From assembly GCF_008329605.1 (NCBI RefSeq), contig NZ_NPKO01000001.1:496001-560000 (forward strand): a DNA stretch of 64,000 bases, read 5' to 3'. Shown here piece after piece: positions 55,925 to 64,000 of the stretch (its first letter is position 1; every line of letters begins with the position of its first letter). Below the pieces are notes generated by a model. The model was not told the origin of the DNA, made no database searches, and saw only the letters and a list, made by a program, of their open reading frames with translations. This stretch comes from Mycolicibacterium sp. P9-64. GTDB taxonomy: Bacteria > Actinomycetota > Actinomycetes > Mycobacteriales > Mycobacteriaceae. Both the position numbers and the translations under genes were made by a program.

Positions 55925-56395
55925 TTAGCCGAAGTTGATCACTGCCGACTTCTCGGCCTGTTGGCCCATCAACGTCGTGTAGGCGATCATCACGGGCTCG
56001 TCGTTGTCGTTGACGCAGGTGTTGCGGCTCACCACGATGTCGGCCCCGAACCGTTCCTCGACGGAGACGATGTCGAAGTGGCACCACAGCTTGTCGCCGG
56101 CAACGACGGGCTTGTGATAGATGAACTTCTGGTCGACTTGAACGATCTGCATGGTCTCCAGGCCGACGTCGACGACCCTGAAGAAGTCCTTCTGCGCCAG
56201 CACGGCGAACAGCGTGAGGAACGTCAGCGGGGCGACGAGGCCGTTGTAGCCGAGTTCGGCGGCGGCAGCCTCGTCGAGGCTGGCGGGGTCATCAGCCTTG
56301 ATGGCGGCCGCGAACTCGCGGATCTTCTCGCGGCCTACCTCGAAATAGTCCGGGTAGGTGTGCCGCATGCCGCGGATGTCCGTCTTGAGCGCCAT
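55925..56395 (-). CDS. HadC-like (3R)-hydroxyacyl-ACP dehydratase subunit
   Basis: The 156-residue protein begins MALKTDIRGM, then YPDYFEVGREKIREFAAAIK, and has ETMQIVQVDQKFIYHKPVVAGDK and RFGADIVVSRNTC. This is nearly the HadC (Rv0637) sequence as I remember it, and clearly the FAS1-type MaoC hotdog family. HadC pairs with HadB to dehydrate 3-hydroxyacyl-ACP in mycolic acid elongation. No HadB-like partner (with the catalytic hydratase motif) is in the window. It follows the KasB-like gene after 75 bp, so the two are probably one operon. It is an accessory copy outside the hadABC locus. Confidence 0.8.
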   Translation of the reverse strand: MALKTDIRGMRHTYPDYFEVGREKIREFAAAIKADDPASLDEAAAAELGYNGLVAPLTFLTLFAVLAQKDFFRVVDVGLETMQIVQVDQKFIYHKPVVAGDKLWCHFDIVSVEERFGADIVVSRNTCVNDNDEPVMIAYTTLMGQQAEKSAVINFG

Positions 56396-56470
56396 CGGTC
56401 AGACCGCCACTGAACGATGTTGTTGATCAACGAATTTCACTACTAACACGGTTGGGCTGGCTCCCTTATG

Positions 56471-57745
56471 TCAATACTTGCCGAAGGTGAGCGCGACGTT
56501 GTGCCCACCGAATCCGAACGAATTGCTGATTGCGTACCGGAAATCGCCCGTGCGGGGCTTGCCGGCAACGACGTCGAGGTCGATCTCGGGATCGAGATTG
56601 GCCAGATTGAGCGTCGGGGGAATTACGCCGTCGCGCAGCGCCAACACGGTGAGGATCGCCTCCACGGCACCGGCGGCACCGACCGAATGGCCGAGCGCGG
56701 ACTTGGGTGCGTAGACGGCCGTCGAGGTTCCGACGGCGCGGTTGATGGCCTTTGCCTCCGCTACGTCCCCGACCCGCGTCCCCGTGGCGTGCGCGTTGAC
56801 GTGATCGATGTCGCCGGGGGTCAGCCCGGCCAGTTCGACGGACCTGGTCATGGCATGCGCGGCGCGTTCTCCGTTCGGGTCCGGCGCGACGATGTGATAC
56901 CCGTCGGAAGTGATCGCGGCCCCCATCAGGCGAGCCAGGATGGGCGCGCCGCGAGCCTTGGCGTGCTCTTCCGCTTCGATCACCAGCAGTGCCCCGCCTT
57001 CCCCGAACACGAAGCCATCGCGGTCCCGATCGAACGGACGGCAGGCACCGGCCGGATCGTCGTTGTTGGTGGACATGACGATGCGCATCTGGGCGAACGC
57101 CGCGATCGGCACCGCCTCGATGCTGTTCTCGACGCCGCCGCAAATCGCGATGTCCGCTTCGCCGAGGATGATCTGCCGCCAGGCATGCGCGATGCCTTCC
57201 GAACCGGACGCACACGCCGACACGGGCGTCATCACCCCACCCTTGGCGTGGCGTTCCAGCCCGACTGCGGCGGCAGGCCCGTTGGGCATGAACATCTGTA
57301 CGGCCAACGGAGAGACGGCTTTGAACCCCCGTTCACGCATGTCGTCGTAGGCAAAGACCATCGCTTCGGCCGCACCGACGCCGGTTCCGATGGAGACCGC
57401 CAGTCGGTTGGTGTCCACCTCGGGGCTGCCCGCACTGTTCCACACCCGCCTGCCCAGCACGGTTGCCATTTTCTGGACGTAACCCAACCGGCGCAGCTCG
57501 ACTCGGGTCAGCTCGCCGTCGAAGTTCTCGAGAAGATGCCCCCCGATGCGGACCGGGAGGCCGTACTGCTCTACGAAGGGATCTTCGAGGGTGCGGATTC
57601 CGCTCTGCCCGTCGAGGAGCAACTTCCAGGTGCTCTCGGCGTCAGGGGCCACTGACGTGGTCAGCGCGACACCAGTGACCACGACATCGGGTAAACCGTT
57701 GCCAGTGCTCAATTTTGTTGTCGGCGCCTTGTGCGATCGGGGCAT
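56471..57745 (-). CDS. KasB-like beta-ketoacyl-ACP synthase
   Basis: The ATG at 57745 gives 424 residues ([11 protein letters not shown]...). The sequence is very close to mycobacterial KasA/Kas[30 protein letters not shown], the nucleophile Cys178 in PVSACASG, the histidines in NAHATGT and [11 protein letters not shown], and NSFGFGGHN at the end. It condenses malonyl-ACP with long acyl chains in FAS-II. Standing apart from kasA-kasB and beside a HadC-like gene, it may form an alternative elongation step. The promoter lies in the 274 bp shared with pta. Confidence 0.88.
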   Translation of the reverse strand: MPRSHKAPTTKLSTGNGLPDVVVTGVALTTSVAPDAESTWKLLLDGQSGIRTLEDPFVEQYGLPVRIGGHLLENFDGELTRVELRRLGYVQKMATVLGRRVWNSAGSPEVDTNRLAVSIGTGVGAAEAMVFAYDDMRERGFKAVSPLAVQMFMPNGPAAAVGLERHAKGGVMTPVSACASGSEGIAHAWRQIILGEADIAICGGVENSIEAVPIAAFAQMRIVMSTNNDDPAGACRPFDRDRDGFVFGEGGALLVIEAEEHAKARGAPILARLMGAAITSDGYHIVAPDPNGERAAHAMTRSVELAGLTPGDIDHVNAHATGTRVGDVAEAKAINRAVGTSTAVYAPKSALGHSVGAAGAVEAILTVLALRDGVIPPTLNLANLDPEIDLDVVAGKPRTGDFRYAISNSFGFGGHNVALTFGKY

Positions 57746-58019
57746 GAGAACAACCTTCGTCTCACCGATATTCTTCTTTGGCCCAGTGCTGGACCACGCT
57801 CTCGGCCCCGTCCTCGAGAACGACCCCGACGCGGCGGGGTGGCGATCACGTGCGGCCTCGGGGTCTGGGAGGCGTTGGGAACGAATATACCGGAGCTTGC
57901 GAGGTCCGCATTTTGCTAGCAATCCCCGCGAGCAGCACGTTTCGAACCCGAAGCCGCATTACCTCCAGCTCGCGACCCCGAGGCTGCGTCACGCGGGCCG
58001 ATACGGCAGGCTTGCGGAC
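57746..58019. promoter_or_regulatory. Divergent promoter region between the KasB-like gene and pta
   Basis: This 274-bp gap must hold promoters for both directions. One AT-rich spot, GAATATACC (57884-57892), could supply a -10 element (TATATT on the reverse strand). No palindrome or other feature stands out, and long frames crossing it are read-through. Confidence 0.35.
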
Positions 58020-60125
58020 GTGCCCACCCCGAGCATCGACGCAATCAGCGCCATCTACATTGCATCGCCCGAGGGTGACACCGGTAAGTCGACGATCGCG
58101 CTGGGCATCCTGCACCGGCTTGCGGCCACCGTCGCGAAGGTCGGGGTGTTCCGGCCCATCACGCGGTTGCACGAGGACCGCGACTACATCCTCGAACTGT
58201 TGCTCGGGCACACCACAGCGGGTCTGCCCTACGAGGATTGTGTCGGCGTCACCTACGCCCAATTGCACGAGGATCCCGACGCCGCGCTGGCCGACATCGT
58301 CGACCGCTTCCACCGGGTCGCCGAGCAATGCGACGCGGTGCTCATCGTCGGCAGCGACTACACCGACGTTGCCTCGCCAAGCGAACTGAGCGTCAACGCG
58401 CGCATCGCGGCTAACCTCGGCGCGCCGGTGGTGCTGGCGGTCAGGGCCAAGGACCGCACGCCCGACGACGTCGCGCACGTCGTCGAAGTGTGCCTGGCCG
58501 AGATCGCGGCCCAGCACGCGCACACCGCCGCGGTGGTGGCCAACCGGTGCGACCCCGAACAACTCGACGCCGTCGCCGAGGCGCTGGCGAAGGTCGAGCC
58601 GAAGACGTTGAAGAGCTACGTGCTTCCCGAGGAACCGCTGCTGGTGGCGCCGTCGGTGGCCGAGCTGAGCGCGGCCGTGAACGGCACGCTGATCAGTGGC
58701 GACGACGATCTGCTCAGCAGGGAGGCGACGGGCCTTCTGGTTGCCGGCATGACCGCCGAGCACGTACTGGAGCGGATCCACGAAGGCATGGCGGTGGTCA
58801 CGCCGGGCGACCGCTCCGACGTGGTGCTGGCCATGGTGAGTGCCCATGCGGCAGAGGGCTTTCCGTCGCTGTCGGGCATCATCCTCAACGGCGGGCTGCC
58901 GCTGCACCCGTCCATCGCGTCGTTGGTGGCGGGCCTGGGGCTGCGGTTGCCGATCGTGGCCACCGAACTCGGCACCTACGAGACGGCGCGAGCGGTGGCA
59001 CAGGTGCGGGGTCGGGTGACCACGGGATCGCAGCGCAAGATCGATACCGCGCTGGCGTTGATGGACACCTACGTCGACACCGCGGATCTCATTGCCCAGC
59101 TGTCGATCTCGGTACCCACGGTAACGACCCCGCAGATGTTCACCTACAAGCTATTGGACCGGGCGAAGTCGGACCGCAAGCGCATCGTGCTGCCCGAAGG
59201 CGACGACGACCGCATCCTGAAGGCAGCGGGGAGGTTGTTGAAGCGGTCGGTGGCCGACTTGACGATCCTCGGCGACGAACCCGTGGTGCGGGCCAGGGCG
59301 GCGGAACTCGGCGTGGACCTCTCGGCGGCCACCGTGCTCGATCCACGCACCAGTGACCTGTGCGACCAGTTCGCCGAGCAGTACGCCGAGCTGCGCAAGC
59401 GCAAGGGCGTCACCGTCGAGCAGGCCCGCGAGATCATGCACGACGTCTCGTATTTCGGCACCATGCTGGTATACAACGACATGGTCGACGGCATGGTCTC
59501 GGGTGCCGCGCACACCACCGCGCACACGATCAGGCCGGCGTTCGAGATAATAAGGACGTCGCCAGGGGTTCATACGGTGTCGAGCATCTTCCTGATGTGT
59601 CTCGCCGACGAGGTGCTGGCCTACGGCGACTGTGCGATCGTGCCCGACCCGACATCCGAGCAGCTCGCCGACATCGCGATCAGCTCGGCGCGCACGGCAG
59701 CCCAGTTCGGCATCGAGCCGAGGGTGGCCATGCTGTCGTACTCGACGGGTACGTCTGGAACCGGCGCCGACGTCGACAAGGTCCGCGCGGCAACGGAATT
59801 GGTGCGGCAACGCGCACCCGACCTTCTGGTCGAGGGCCCCATTCAGTACGACGCTGCGGTCGAACCGTCGGTGGCGGCCACCAAGATGCCGGATTCGCCG
59901 GTGGCCGGCCGGGCGACGGTGTTGATCTTCCCCGACCTCAACACGGGCAACAACACCTACAAGGCCGTTCAGCGCAGTGCGGGGGCCATCGCGATCGGAC
60001 CCGTCCTGCAGGGCCTCAACAAACCGGTCAACGACCTTTCGCGCGGAGCACTGGTCGAGGACATCGTCAACACCGTTGCGATCACGGCGATCCAGGCCCA
60101 GGGTGACCGCGGACGCGAGGAGTAG
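58020..60125 (+). CDS. pta: Phosphate acetyltransferase
   Basis: The GTG at 58020 gives 701 residues ([20 protein letters not shown]). The N-terminal DRTGG/BioD-like domain (about 1-370) contains the P-loop-like EGDTGKST and the regulatory region. The C-terminal Pta domain (about 375-700) has [36 protein letters not shown] and FPDLNTGN. It interconverts acetyl-CoA and acetyl phosphate. With ackA 8 bp downstream it forms the acetate overflow/assimilation operon (Rv0408-Rv0409). A longer frame beginning near 57546 overlaps the divergent gene and is rejected. Confidence 0.95.
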   Translation: MPTPSIDAISAIYIASPEGDTGKSTIALGILHRLAATVAKVGVFRPITRLHEDRDYILELLLGHTTAGLPYEDCVGVTYAQLHEDPDAALADIVDRFHRVAEQCDAVLIVGSDYTDVASPSELSVNARIAANLGAPVVLAVRAKDRTPDDVAHVVEVCLAEIAAQHAHTAAVVANRCDPEQLDAVAEALAKVEPKTLKSYVLPEEPLLVAPSVAELSAAVNGTLISGDDDLLSREATGLLVAGMTAEHVLERIHEGMAVVTPGDRSDVVLAMVSAHAAEGFPSLSGIILNGGLPLHPSIASLVAGLGLRLPIVATELGTYETARAVAQVRGRVTTGSQRKIDTALALMDTYVDTADLIAQLSISVPTVTTPQMFTYKLLDRAKSDRKRIVLPEGDDDRILKAAGRLLKRSVADLTILGDEPVVRARAAELGVDLSAATVLDPRTSDLCDQFAEQYAELRKRKGVTVEQAREIMHDVSYFGTMLVYNDMVDGMVSGAAHTTAHTIRPAFEIIRTSPGVHTVSSIFLMCLADEVLAYGDCAIVPDPTSEQLADIAISSARTAAQFGIEPRVAMLSYSTGTSGTGADVDKVRAATELVRQRAPDLLVEGPIQYDAAVEPSVAATKMPDSPVAGRATVLIFPDLNTGNNTYKAVQRSAGAIAIGPVLQGLNKPVNDLSRGALVEDIVNTVAITAIQAQGDRGREE

Positions 60126-60133
60126 TAGGGCAG

Positions 60134-61276
60134 ATGACCACTCGGACCGTTCTGGTGCTCAACTGTGGCTCGTCGTCGCTGAAATATGCAGTGGTCGAAC
60201 CCGATTCGGGACGGCAGCTGGCCGACGGCATCGTCGAGCGCATCGGCGAGGGCGAGATCGCCGACCACGAGGCCGCGTTGCGCGCGGCGTTCGACGCGCT
60301 GGCGGAGGCCGGAGTGGACCGCGACGAGCAGGGCCTGGTCGCGGTGGGGCACCGCGTCGTGCACGGTGGACCGGATCTCTACCGACCGACGCTGGTCGAC
60401 GACGGGCTGATCGCCACGCTCGAGACCCTCGCGCCGCTCGCGCCGTTGCACAACCCGCCAGCCGTGCGTGGAATCGAGGTCGCCCGCAGGTTGCTGCCGG
60501 ACCTGCCGCACGTCGTGGTCTTCGACACTGCCTTCTTCCACGACCTGCCAGCGGCCGCAGCGACGTACGCGATCGACCGGGAACTGGCCGAGCAGTGGCA
60601 CATTCGCCGCTACGGCTTCCACGGCACGTCGCACCAGTACGTCAGCGAGCAGGCGGCGGAGTACCTGCAGGCGCCGCTGGAGTCGCTGAACCAGATCGTG
60701 CTGCACCTCGGCAACGGCGCGTCGGCATCGGCGATTGCAGGAGGCCGCCCGGTGGATACCTCCATGGGCTTGACCCCGATGGAGGGTCTGGTGATGGGCA
60801 CCCGCTCCGGGGACGTCGACCCCGGCGTCATCACCTACCTGTGGCGGACGGCGGGGATGAGCGTGGAGGACATCGAGTCCATGCTCAACCGCCGGTCCGG
60901 AGTGATGGGTCTCGGTGGCGCGATCGACTTCCGGGTTTTGCATCAACGCATCGAATCCGGTGACGCCGAAGCACGTTTGGCCTATGACGTGTACATCCAC
61001 CGGTTGCGCAAGTACATCGGTGCGTACCTGGCGCTGCTCGGCCACACCGACGTCATCACCTTCACGGCGGGCGTCGGCGAGAACGATGCGCTGGTGCGCC
61101 GGGATGCGCTGAGCGCGATGGCCACACTCGGCATCGAACTCGACGAGCACCTCAACGACAGCCCGGCACGGGGCCCACGCCGCATCACCGCCGACATGTC
61201 ACCGACGACGGTGCTCGTCATCCCCACCGACGAGGAACTGGCCATCGCCAGGGCGTGCGTCGGCCTGCTGGATTGA
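60134..61276 (+). CDS. ackA: Acetate kinase
   Basis: The 380-residue enzyme has acetokinase signatures: [11 protein letters not shown] with the substrate Asn, GHRVVHGG with the conserved Arg, [10 protein letters not shown] with the catalytic Asp, [23 protein letters not shown] (phosphate loop) and FTAGVGEND near the C-terminus. It makes ATP and acetate from acetyl phosphate and ADP, reversibly. GAGGAGTAG precedes the ATG. It is slightly shorter than the usual 390-400 residues but complete. It converges on the MFS gene 7 bp away. Confidence 0.97.
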   Translation: MTTRTVLVLNCGSSSLKYAVVEPDSGRQLADGIVERIGEGEIADHEAALRAAFDALAEAGVDRDEQGLVAVGHRVVHGGPDLYRPTLVDDGLIATLETLAPLAPLHNPPAVRGIEVARRLLPDLPHVVVFDTAFFHDLPAAAATYAIDRELAEQWHIRRYGFHGTSHQYVSEQAAEYLQAPLESLNQIVLHLGNGASASAIAGGRPVDTSMGLTPMEGLVMGTRSGDVDPGVITYLWRTAGMSVEDIESMLNRRSGVMGLGGAIDFRVLHQRIESGDAEARLAYDVYIHRLRKYIGAYLALLGHTDVITFTAGVGENDALVRRDALSAMATLGIELDEHLNDSPARGPRRITADMSPTTVLVIPTDEELAIARACVGLLD

Positions 61277-61283
61277 TCGCTCG

Positions 61284-62537
61284 TCAGACGACCCGGTCGC
61301 GGCCCGCGAGCGCACCCACGACGATCTGCGCCGCGTACACCACCAAGAACATGATCCACGGCACCGTCCAGTGGCCCGAGACGTCGTGGAGCAGTCCGAA
61401 CAGGAACGGACCGAGACCGGCGATCAGATAGCCGAAACCTTGAGCCATCGCGGAGAGTCGCGCAGTGTCCGCGGCATCCCGTGATCTGAGGGCGATCACG
61501 GCAAGTGCCATCGAGAACACGCCCATGCCAACGCCGATGAGCAGGCTCCACAGCACCGGCTGAGCTGCCGGTGCGACCAGTACCCCGACGATGCCTGCCA
61601 TGCCGAACAACCCGATGCCGACGATCCATGCGCTCTGACTGGCCTGTCGTGCGGCGAGCGGCAACAGCACCAGCGCTACGGGAACGCCGACCAGCGAGAC
61701 CAGCCCCACCAGCATGCCGGCACTGACCTTGCTCACGCCGCTGTCGATGAATACCTGAGGTAGCCAGCCCATCACGATGTAGGCCAAGAACCCCTGAGCT
61801 CCGAGGAACAGCGTCACTTGCCAAGCGAGCGCGCTGTGCAGCATGGAGGGCCGAGGCTCGGCAGCGACCTGGGCGACGCTGGGCGCCGGCTCGCGGTGTC
61901 GCATGGTGGCGGGAATCCACACGGCCAGTGCGGCCACCGCCACCAGCGACCAGAGTGCAAGTGCCGTACGCCAATTCCCGAAGGCTTGCTCGAAACCTGG
62001 TGTGATCGCCGAGCCGAGTGCCCCGCCGCCCTGCAGCGCGGCGGTGTAGATGCCCGTCATCAGCCCCACTCGGGCGGGGAACGACCCCTTGATCACGACG
62101 GGGATGAGCACGTTGATCAAGGCGATGCCGGCGCAGGCCAGCAGAGTGGCCCCGATCACCACGTACGGGCCGTCGAGGGACCTGATTCCCAAACCGACTG
62201 CCAGAGCGAGCAGCCCGACGGTGATCGTGCGGTTGGCGCCGATCCGCCCCGACAAGACGGGCGCGGCCAGGCCTGCAGCCGCGAAGCACAGTGTGGGAAG
62301 CGTGGTGAGCAAGCCGGCCCACGTCGCGGAGGTGCCGAGATCGGCTCGCATGTCGCCCAGCAGTGGCGCGATGCTCGTGACGGCGGGTCGAAGGTTCAAC
62401 GCAGTGAGGACTACGGCCACGGCCAGGATCGCTCCGCCGCCGAGTACACCAACCCTGCCCTGCGGAATTTCGTCGGCGCCGTCGAGCTGAAGGGACAGGT
62501 CATGGCCGTAGGCGGAATGCTGCGGGCGGGGATCCAC
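61284..62537 (-). CDS. MFS transporter (CynX/NimT-like)
   Basis: A GTG at 62537 is proposed as start, giving 417 residues; the longest frame begins inside the divergent regulator gene. Twelve membrane spans are visible, beginning with GGGAILAVAVVLTALNLRPA, where the NLRP motif after TM1 is typical of CynX/NimT-type major facilitator proteins. SGRIGANRTITVG is the loop 2-3 signature. Substrates in this group include cyanate and 2-nitroimidazole; here the substrate is unknown. The gene shares a short operator region with an FCD/GntR regulator, which probably controls it. Confidence 0.8.
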   Translation of the reverse strand: MDPRPQHSAYGHDLSLQLDGADEIPQGRVGVLGGGAILAVAVVLTALNLRPAVTSIAPLLGDMRADLGTSATWAGLLTTLPTLCFAAAGLAAPVLSGRIGANRTITVGLLALAVGLGIRSLDGPYVVIGATLLACAGIALINVLIPVVIKGSFPARVGLMTGIYTAALQGGGALGSAITPGFEQAFGNWRTALALWSLVAVAALAVWIPATMRHREPAPSVAQVAAEPRPSMLHSALAWQVTLFLGAQGFLAYIVMGWLPQVFIDSGVSKVSAGMLVGLVSLVGVPVALVLLPLAARQASQSAWIVGIGLFGMAGIVGVLVAPAAQPVLWSLLIGVGMGVFSMALAVIALRSRDAADTARLSAMAQGFGYLIAGLGPFLFGLLHDVSGHWTVPWIMFLVVYAAQIVVGALAGRDRVV

Positions 62538-62549
62538 GATGGTAGTCTC

Positions 62550-62584
62550 GCATACATCCCATGATTGGTTGAAAGGATGTATGC
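62550..62584. promoter_or_regulatory. Operator between the MFS gene and its divergent GntR/FCD regulator
   Basis: GCATACATCC (62550-62559) and GGATGTATGC (62575-62584) are perfect 10-bp arms 15 nt apart, ending immediately before the regulator ATG. This is where an autoregulating GntR-family dimer should bind, controlling both genes. The left half (reverse strand) overlaps TATGCG, a possible -10 of the MFS gene. Confidence 0.65.
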
Positions 62585-63262
62585 ATGCCACTGATCACCG
62601 CGCCGCGGACGAAGCTGGTCGATCAGGTCATCGACCAGCTCCGGCAGCTGGTCGGCAGTGGCGAGTGGCCGGTGGGTCAGCGGATTCCCAACGAGAGCGA
62701 GCTGGTGAAATCGCTTGGTGTGGGCCGCAATACCGTCCGCGAGGCAATCCGGGCGCTGGCACACACCGGAGTCCTCGAGGTTCGGCAGGGCGACGGCACC
62801 TACGTACGCGCCACCAGCGAGGTATCAGGAGCGCTTCGGCGGTTGTGCGGCAGCGAGCTGCGCGACGTCATCCAGGTTCGGCGTGCATTGGAGGTCGAAG
62901 GCGCCCGGCTGGCGGCGAGCAACCGCACGGCGGAGGACATCGCGCACATGGAGCTGTTGCTCAACCGCCGCAACGAGGGCCTGCGGCCCGACGACACGGC
63001 CGAGTTCGCCATGCTGGATACGGAGTTCCATCTCGCGGTGGTGAGCAGCTCCCACAACGACATGCTCATAGCGCTCTATCGCGGGCTGGTCGAAGCCATC
63101 ACGGCCAGTGTCGAGGCCGCCAGCACGCTGGGGATCGACATCGATGACGACCATCGCGATTTGATGGCCTACGTGGCGGCGGGGGAGCCGGAGGAGGCGG
63201 CGCGCTGCGTCGGCGCGATGCTGGACCGAGTGCTCGCTCACCTGCACATCGGCTCGAAGTAA
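62585..63262 (+). CDS. GntR-family transcriptional regulator, FCD (FadR-like) subfamily
   Basis: The 225-residue protein has an N-terminal winged helix (about 8-75) with IPNESELVKSLGVGRNTVRE, then a linker (RQGDGTYVRA), and an all-helical FCD ligand domain. Likely metal/ligand residues are in DTEFHLAVVSSSHN and DDHRDLMAYV. FCD regulators respond to small carboxylates or amino acids. It is divergent from the MFS gene across a palindromic operator, so local control of that exporter is likely. Confidence 0.88.
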   Translation: MPLITAPRTKLVDQVIDQLRQLVGSGEWPVGQRIPNESELVKSLGVGRNTVREAIRALAHTGVLEVRQGDGTYVRATSEVSGALRRLCGSELRDVIQVRRALEVEGARLAASNRTAEDIAHMELLLNRRNEGLRPDDTAEFAMLDTEFHLAVVSSSHNDMLIALYRGLVEAITASVEAASTLGIDIDDDHRDLMAYVAAGEPEEAARCVGAMLDRVLAHLHIGSK

Positions 63263-63302
63263 TGGCAGCTGGCTGCCAGGTTGGCGGCGTAGCTTCAGCG
63301 CC

Positions 63303-64000
63303 GTGCCGCCTCTGCACGCGCTCATCGGATCGTGGTCGCCGGACTTCCCGTCGCTGACGCTGATCCTGGTCATCGGTGCCGGGTATCGATGGATGGCCCG
63401 GCGCGGCGGTGAGCCGACCCCCGCACAGGCATGGAGTTTTGCCAGTGGACTGGTGTTGTGGGCGCTCGCGACGCTGAGCGTCATCGCCGTGTATGCGCCG
63501 GTGTTGTTCTGGATGCGGGCATTGCAGGTGTTGATGTTGCTGTTCGCCGTGCCGTTCCTGCTGGCACTCGGGCGGCCGGTGGCCACACTGCGCGCCGCGT
63601 CGAGTCCGTCTGGCAGAGCTCGCCTCGATCGGGTGTTGGCATCGCGGCCCGCCCGGGTGGTGTGCTCGCCATTGGTGACGTCGGCCCTGATGCTGGCGAC
63701 GCCGTGGCTGCTGTACCTGACGCCGTGGTACGTGGCATCACTGGTCAACAGCACCATCGGCGCGCTCACCCGGATATTGCTGCTGCTCATCGGCTTTGGC
63801 TACTTCTACGCACGGCTGCAGGCCGATCCCGTGCCGCACCGCTACTCGCCCTTGCTCTCGATGGGGATCAGCGTTGCCGAAACGCTGGGCGACGGCCTGC
63901 TCGGGTTGGTGTTGTGGCTCGGGCCGCTGATCGCCGAGGATTACTACGCAGGCCTCGGCAGAACCTGGGGCCCGAGCATGCGGACGGACCAGACCGTCGG
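63303..64000 (+). CDS. CtaG-like (caa3-type oxidase assembly) membrane protein, truncated by window edge
   Basis: A GTG at 63303 lies 7 nt after a TAGCTT box (63290-63295), predicting a leaderless mRNA. The frame stays open to the window end, giving 232 residues with five or more membrane spans. It includes WMRALQVLMLLFAVPFLLAL, LVTSALMLATPWLLYLTPWY and DPVPHRYSPLLSMGISVAET, which fit the CtaG_Cox family of copper-linked oxidase assembly proteins in actinobacteria. Confidence is limited because the end is missing. The family assignment is by pattern. Confidence 0.65.
   Translation, partial: MPPLHALIGSWSPDFPSLTLILVIGAGYRWMARRGGEPTPAQAWSFASGLVLWALATLSVIAVYAPVLFWMRALQVLMLLFAVPFLLALGRPVATLRAASSPSGRARLDRVLASRPARVVCSPLVTSALMLATPWLLYLTPWYVASLVNSTIGALTRILLLLIGFGYFYARLQADPVPHRYSPLLSMGISVAETLGDGLLGLVLWLGPLIAEDYYAGLGRTWGPSMRTDQTV

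Overview
The window is GC-rich actinobacterial DNA from a mycobacterium, most likely a fast-growing, environmental Mycolicibacterium-type species. The diagnostic genes are a TtfA-type mycolate transport factor, an antigen-85-like mycolyltransferase, KasB-like and HadC-like FAS-II proteins, F420-dependent glucose-6-phosphate dehydrogenase, DUF732 and DUF3151 proteins, a DUF222/HNH (13E12-type) protein, many GTG starts, frequent 4-bp stop/start overlaps, and many starts placed 6-7 nt after a TANNNT box (predicted leaderless mRNAs). Several blocks follow the gene order I remember for M. tuberculosis Rv0356c-Rv0366c, Rv0380c-Rv0391 and Rv0406c-Rv0409. Between them lie accessory genes that I do not expect at those positions in M. 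tuberculosis. No tRNA, rRNA, CRISPR array or intact insertion sequence was seen, and no gene-free stretch exceeds 300 bases.

Layout. 1-6.7 kb: end of a GAP-family membrane protein; a lipoprotein multicopper oxidase fused to an FG-GAP region, behind tandem repeats and nested palindromes; a two-gene ClpP-like operon, one member lacking the catalytic serine, convergent with a ClgR/PopR-like regulator ending in Ala-Ala; a Tat-exported metallophosphoesterase coupled to a cupredoxin lipoprotein. 6.8-13 kb: purine catabolism (xanthine-dehydrogenase-type Fe-S/Mo fusion, FAD subunit, divergent guanine deaminase) with an ABM-domain membrane protein. 13-21 kb: clpB behind an HspR (HAIR) operator, ttfA, an SDR, a lipoprotein, a SpoU methyltransferase and a GH76 mannanase-like protein. 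21-29 kb: acetoacetyl-CoA synthetase, NhaA-thioredoxin fusion, DedA protein, zinc alcohol dehydrogenase, fba, and the Rv0361- and Rv0360c-like genes.

29-32.5 kb is a metal-handling insert: a phosphodiester glycosidase gene broken by an in-frame amber codon, a copper-box operon (DUF6153 and DUF305 proteins) and a CDF metal exporter under a 30-bp palindrome. 32.5-41 kb: site-2 protease, purA, thioesterase, P450 with its 3Fe-4S ferredoxin, alpha/beta hydrolase, Na+/H+ antiporter and UBP zinc finger. 41-48 kb: a degenerate PurT, an NTF2-like membrane protein, rhodanese, metZ, small proteins and a large LuxR-type ATPase. 48-53.5 kb: SDR with a palindromic operator, luciferase-like monooxygenase, antigen-85-like protein, MBL hydrolase and fgd. 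53.5-58 kb: an insert between fgd and pta carrying a DUF732 protein with an internal 30-bp duplication, an HNH protein, and a HadC-like plus KasB-like pair. 58-64 kb: pta-ackA, an MFS exporter and its divergent FCD/GntR regulator, and the start of a CtaG-like gene.

Themes. Copper and metal handling recurs (multicopper oxidase, cupredoxin, DUF305/DUF6153 operon, CDF exporter), with two well-formed metal-type operators. Protein quality control is represented by clpB and an accessory ClpP pair. Cell-envelope lipid and glycan functions are spread through the window. Start codons were often moved inward from the longest reading frame, using Shine-Dalgarno spacing, stop/start overlaps or -10 boxes; each case is stated. 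M. tuberculosis equivalents are from memory and were not searched.
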